From assembly GCA_039198065.1 (NCBI GenBank), contig JBCCTU010000006.1, positions 171,523-235,522 on the forward strand: DNA of 64,000 nt, in the 5' to 3' direction. Below, in pieces: positions 60,924 through 64,000 of the stretch. Under the pieces are notes generated by a model. The model was not told where the DNA came from. It searched no databases and worked only from the letters and a program-made list of their open reading frames with translations. Each line of letters begins with the position of its first letter. Position 1 is the first letter of the stretch. A program made the position numbers and the translations under genes. This DNA comes from CALHVX01 sp039198065 (lineage in GTDB: Bacteria > Pseudomonadota > Gammaproteobacteria > Pseudomonadales > Azotimanducaceae).

Positions 60924-61158
60924 GGTACGTAGAGTGAAGACCTCGGACCAGTGCCCCTCCCCGTAACGACGTGTCAGCGCCTTTGCGGCCGCGAGACGGA
61001 TCTCACGAACGGTAACTGCGTCAGACAGCTGGGCCTGTCGGTAGCTGAATATTGCTGATGCCTCAACGGTTTGATGTTCAGACAGCGGGTGTTGTTCGCA
61101 GTTCGAATCCCACTAAACGCGGTCTGCGCGCCCTGTTCTAGTGAGCCCCTAGCGAGAC

Positions 61159-63387
61159 TCAGACCACGGACGGAACATTGGCTTTGCCGTTTTGTTCGGA
61201 TAGCAGGTCGGTTAATGCACGCGGCAGTTGGTCGATAGTGAAGGGCTTCCTTAGCATTCTTCCGGGAACGTCTTTGGATTTTTCCTGATCGATCCCGGTG
61301 AACCCGGAGCAGAACAGCACTTGCGCTTCTGGTGACTTTTCTAGGGCCTGCCAATATACGTCCACGCCATCGAGGTTTCCAGGCAGGACGACGTCCAAAA
61401 CCAGTACGTCGAACTCCATGAAACTCAGCAATTCGAGCGCGCTCGTGCCGTCGTTTGCGGCGTGCACCGAAAAGCCCAGGCGCTCCAAGTGACGCTTCAT
61501 TATGCCGCGCACCATCTCGTTGTCTTCCACCAGTAAGAGGTGTTCCCCGCGGCCTGGTGTCGTGATCGGCCTGGGGGCTGATACCGGCGCCGTCCCTTGC
61601 TCGTAGGTGCGCGGCAAATACAGCTTGAACGACGCTCCCTGACCTGGGTTGCTTTCCACATTCAGGAAACCGCCGGATTGATGTACGAAGCCGTGCACCA
61701 TGCTCAAGCCGAGGCCGGAGCCGCCGCCTGATTTCGTGGTGTAAAACGGATCGAAGATCTTGTCCCTCTCGTCGCTCGAAAAGCCGCAGCCGTTGTCCTC
61801 GAAGGTGATGCAAACGAACTCGCTGCACAGAGCTTCAGGATCACGGTCGCGCTCTCGGTCATGCTCCTGTTCAGAATTCACGCGAATCACGAGTGTGCCA
61901 CCCGCTCCGCAGGCATCTAGGGCGTTGATCGCCAGATTAATGCTCGCATCCTCGAGCAGGTGTCGGTCCGTCAGCGCCGTCAGCGGCTCGTCTGGGAGCT
62001 CGATGTGTAATGCGAAGTCCTCACCCAGCGTTCGCGAGAGCACAGTTTCGAGCGCCGTTAGAAACTGGGCAACGTCTACCGGTTCCTTCTTTAGCCGTTG
62101 AGCTCGACCATAGGCGAGCAGCTGGTTGGTGAGAGCCGAGCCGCGTTCGCTTGCCTTAATGATTGCCGCGGCGGACTGTTTCCAGTCTCTGTCCTCCTTG
62201 CGCATCAAGGACAGTTCGGCATTCCCTAGCACAACTGACAGAATGTTGTTGAAGTCGTGCGCGACACCTGCAGTGAGTTGTCCGAGCGCCCGAAAGCGTT
62301 CGGAGCGGCGGGTGTATTCCTCGGCTTCTCGCTCGGTTGTAATTTTCTGCGTTGTTCCCCGGTAGCCTGAGAACTCGCCCTTGGCGTTGTACACCGGACG
62401 GCCATGCGCGCGCCACCAGCGTTTCTCTCCTTCCACGGTCAGCGTCGAATACTCGAAATTTGTGAAAGCCAGACGATCATCGAGCTTCGCGCGCAGCGCA
62501 CTCCAATCCGCCTCTGCTTCTGTTGCCGATGTGTCTTTGAGCTCCCAAAGCGGGTGTCCAATCGATAGGGAATCTGCACACAGCTTAGCCTGAGGATCCG
62601 ACGGACCGGTCCAGGTAACCTGAAAGTCCTCGTTCGTTTCCCAGAGCTGATGAGCCGCGGTGCGGGCAAAGTCGGAAAGTCTGTTTTCGTTGTTCTTCAA
62701 ACGCCGGTTGGTCCGTTCGAGCTCAGCTACCGAGGACTCCACCGCACGCGTCATAGGTCGAAAAATCAGGAATACCTCAAGCAGCACGAGTACGAGTATA
62801 AGGAGCCAGTTGTACGTGAGCAGCGTCCGCAGCTGACGTGTTGAGTCTTCCTGCGCTTTGAGCGTTGCCGAATCCAGATTTAGAAGCAGCTTTCCGATTG
62901 ATGCTTCCGACAGGTTGGTGAGATTGGTCCTCGCTCGCTCGCTAAGGCCCCTGTCTGCGAGCGCCTCGGCGGTAGCTAAGAACTGCTGGAGCTCCGGTGG
63001 GAGCGGTTTTTCGACGGGCTCAAGCGGTTGTTCGATGCGCGCCTCGTTGGGACGCGAAAGACAGGGCCCACCCGCCTCAATCAGGGCGCGCATTTGCGTG
63101 GCGTCACGGGACTCAAGCGCGATATGGGATCGGGCCATGAGGTTAGAACAGTAAGCGAGAGTGGCTCTTAAGGCAGCGAGGCGCGACGGCCGTTGATTGG
63201 GCTGGCTGATGCGCTCGCTTAAGAGGGCAAGGCGTTGAGACAGCATGCGCTGTCGTCCGGACAGATTAATTTCAAGCGCGGAGACAGCTTGACGCTCAGA
63301 GGCGACCCGAAGGCCAACGAATTGGGCGGCTACAGCCAGGACAATCAGTGCGAGTCCGAGGGTATGGGCTCGCTTAGGAGAAAGCGT
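61159..63387 (-). CDS. Hybrid histidine kinase with PilJ/NarX-like sensor, PAS and receiver domains
   Basis: A 742-residue kinase if begun at the ACG at 63387. It has a membrane helix (LGLALIVLAVAA, about 11-22), a periplasmic sensor opening with INLSGRQRMLSQRLA (about 40-54, like PilJ and NarX-type domains), a second helix (WLLILVLVLLEVFLIF), a PAS domain (about 245-350), HisKA with phosphorylated His in TAGVAHDFNNILSVVLGNAE, HATPase (DNGCGFSSDERDKIFDPFYT; GGGSGLGLSM) and a C-terminal receiver (LLLVEDNEMVR, Asp in VLVLDVVLPG). The first ATG is at 63246 and would remove the helix and the sensor signature. GGGGAGG lies nine bases before the ACG. Role: two-component signalling with unknown ligand. 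Confidence 0.88.
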   Translation of the reverse strand, partial: TLSPKRAHTLGLALIVLAVAAQFVGLRVASERQAVSALEINLSGRQRMLSQRLALLSERISQPNQRPSRLAALRATLAYCSNLMARSHIALESRDATQMRALIEAGGPCLSRPNEARIEQPLEPVEKPLPPELQQFLATAEALADRGLSERARTNLTNLSEASIGKLLLNLDSATLKAQEDSTRQLRTLLTYNWLLILVLVLLEVFLIFRPMTRAVESSVAELERTNRRLKNNENRLSDFARTAAHQLWETNEDFQVTWTGPSDPQAKLCADSLSIGHPLWELKDTSATEAEADWSALRAKLDDRLAFTNFEYSTLTVEGEKRWWRAHGRPVYNAKGEFSGYRGTTQKITTEREAEEYTRRSERFRALGQLTAGVAHDFNNILSVVLGNAELSLMRKEDRDWKQSAAAIIKASERGSALTNQLLAYGRAQRLKKEPVDVAQFLTALETVLSRTLGEDFALHIELPDEPLTALTDRHLLEDASINLAINALDACGAGGTLVIRVNSEQEHDRERDRDPEALCSEFVCITFEDNGCGFSSDERDKIFDPFYTTKSGGGSGLGLSMVHGFVHQSGGFLNVESNPGQGASFKLYLPRTYEQGTAPVSAPRPITTPGRGEHLLLVEDNEMVRGIMKRHLERLGFSVHAANDGTSALELLSFMEFDVLVLDVVLPGNLDGVDVYWQALEKSPEAQVLFCSGFTGIDQEKSKDVPGRMLRKPFTIDQLPRALTDLLSEQNGKANVPSVV

Positions 63388-63802
63388 GAATTTCGCCCTC
63401 CCCCGACCTGCGGTAGTGCAGTGAGCACCGACTGCCGCCGAGCCTAGCGGAAGTGCCAGTAGATATCAGCAAGTGTTTGCAGACATAGGAATCTGCGTTG
63501 ATCGGGTGTGCGCGAAATCTTTGCTGGCCAATGTGTTCCTCATCAGGGGACGTAGCGCTGGTTATATTCATCCTTAACGCTCAGTAGAAGCAGCCACAGT
63601 TCCCTCTCAAGGTGCTGTGTAGGTGCGGGTCTGTAGGCTACTTCTGGGCGTTTAACCGGGACCAGTGTTTGTGATCAAGGGCGCTCAAATGTATGGGGTG
63701 TTGCCAGCTTTTCCTTTGAGTGCGCGCTGCATCACAACGTTTGTCCATCGTGTGTCGAGTACTAGACTTCCAGCGAACCGGTTCAGCAAGTGACTCCAAC
63801 CT
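63388..63802. other. Intergenic region with no gene recognised
   Basis: About 415 bases between the divergent histidine kinase and the partial gene at the right edge. It should hold both promoters. The only element I can point to is the strong ribosome-binding site GGGGAGG (minus strand) at 63397-63403. No conserved RNA, long repeat or further open frame with protein-like composition was found. Confidence 0.5.
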
Positions 63803-64000
63803 ATGGCTTGGTCGAGAATTTCTGGCGCCTATGCTGATACTGCAGTTGTACTCTTGAACACGCTGCTACTTGGCGTTGTCGTGCTTGGTTTGATGGAGAT
63901 TCTCCTGCCATCTGCGGGAGGTGACACAGCTCAGTCGCCCTACATAAATCACGTGTACTCGCCGAGATTCGAGGTAAAGAATTACCGCCTGACTCCGGAA
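63803..64000 (+). CDS. Partial gene: membrane-anchored protein, 5' end only
   Basis: An open frame of 66 codons running off the right edge. It starts at the ATG at 63803, four codons after an in-frame TGA (63791-63793), and has no clear ribosome-binding site. The product begins with a short polar stretch, then one strong hydrophobic segment (TAVVLLNTLLLGVVVLGLME) and a polar tail containing HVYSPRFEVKNYRLTPE. This is a single-pass N-terminal anchor with the main domain outside the membrane, as in some SGNH/GDSL-type or AlgX-like proteins. The available length does not allow a family to be named. Confidence 0.65.
   Translation, partial: MAWSRISGAYADTAVVLLNTLLLGVVVLGLMEILLPSAGGDTAQSPYINHVYSPRFEVKNYRLTPE

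Noticed and set aside
61088..61120. GTTCGAATCCCAC on the plus strand, like the T-arm of a tRNA
   Set aside because: The bases on each side do not pair into a five-base T-stem and no acceptor, D or anticodon arm is found upstream. It lies in the extended frame of the GNAT gene. I take it as chance.
60974..61828. Long open frame on the minus strand, 284 codons
   Set aside because: It runs inside the histidine kinase gene in another frame, is very rich in Arg and shows no domain.

Overview
The window reads as a chromosomal segment of a Gram-negative, aerobic, free-living proteobacterium, most likely a gammaproteobacterium with a marine or sediment heterotroph lifestyle. Support comes from three TonB-dependent receptors, FecI/FecR-type surface signalling, FtsX-type and RND exporters, many lipoprotein signals, fairly high GC, and a Ser/Thr kinase with TPRs plus its usual kind of sigma factor. 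I cannot fix the genus. No rRNA, tRNA, CRISPR array, insertion sequence or prophage was seen.

Layout. (1) 1-5.3 kb, minus strand: cobalamin block. A cobalamin riboswitch precedes a BtuB-like receptor, and behind it lies a tightly overlapping cobT-cobS-phosphatase-cobO operon for late corrinoid assembly and salvage. (2) 5.3-14.4 kb: secreted or anchored hydrolases, namely a calcineurin-type lipoprotein with a C-terminal carbohydrate-binding-like domain, a beta-lactamase-fold serine hydrolase, a sulfatase lipoprotein and a 1105-residue BNR/sortilin-type propeller protein. (3) 14.5-23.7 kb, plus strand: ECF sigma, FecR, an STN-bearing TonB receptor, a TPR protein and a CocE-type hydrolase, then PnuC-NadR for nicotinamide riboside uptake and NAD salvage. 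(4) 23.8-32.4 kb: a GH78 alpha-L-rhamnosidase and a 1972-residue surface protein with thrombospondin type 3 repeats, a choice-of-anchor-like domain and a CFI-box C-terminus. (5) 32.4-43.4 kb: a serine hydrolase with a GlxA-type regulator; a TPR Ser/Thr kinase and its likely partner sigma factor, separated by a plus-strand operon of thioesterase, RND pump fused to a LolA-like domain, and DUF1302-type outer-membrane protein. (6) 43.5-48.5 kb: metallo-beta-lactamase-fold enzyme, TetR/GST divergent pair, DoxX/DM13 pair with divergent AraC regulator. (7) 48.5-59.4 kb: a five-gene minus operon (ABC ATPase, FtsX permease, HlyD adaptor, PqqB-like lipoprotein, POT peptide transporter) divergent from a TonB receptor and a phosphatase lipoprotein. 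(8) 59.5-64 kb: an unknown protein, a GNAT enzyme and a hybrid histidine kinase, both with start-codon problems, and the 5' end of a further membrane-anchored gene.

Most notable: the RND-LolA fusion that seems to have kept the old signal peptide as a 13th membrane segment; the PqqB-like/ABC/POT/TonB-receptor locus; the TonB receptor with a second internal signal-peptide-like segment; the giant CFI-box protein whose core has a faint likeness to toxin-type nucleotidyl cyclases; and the histidine kinase whose sensor domain is encoded upstream of its first ATG behind a strong ribosome-binding site and an ACG codon.
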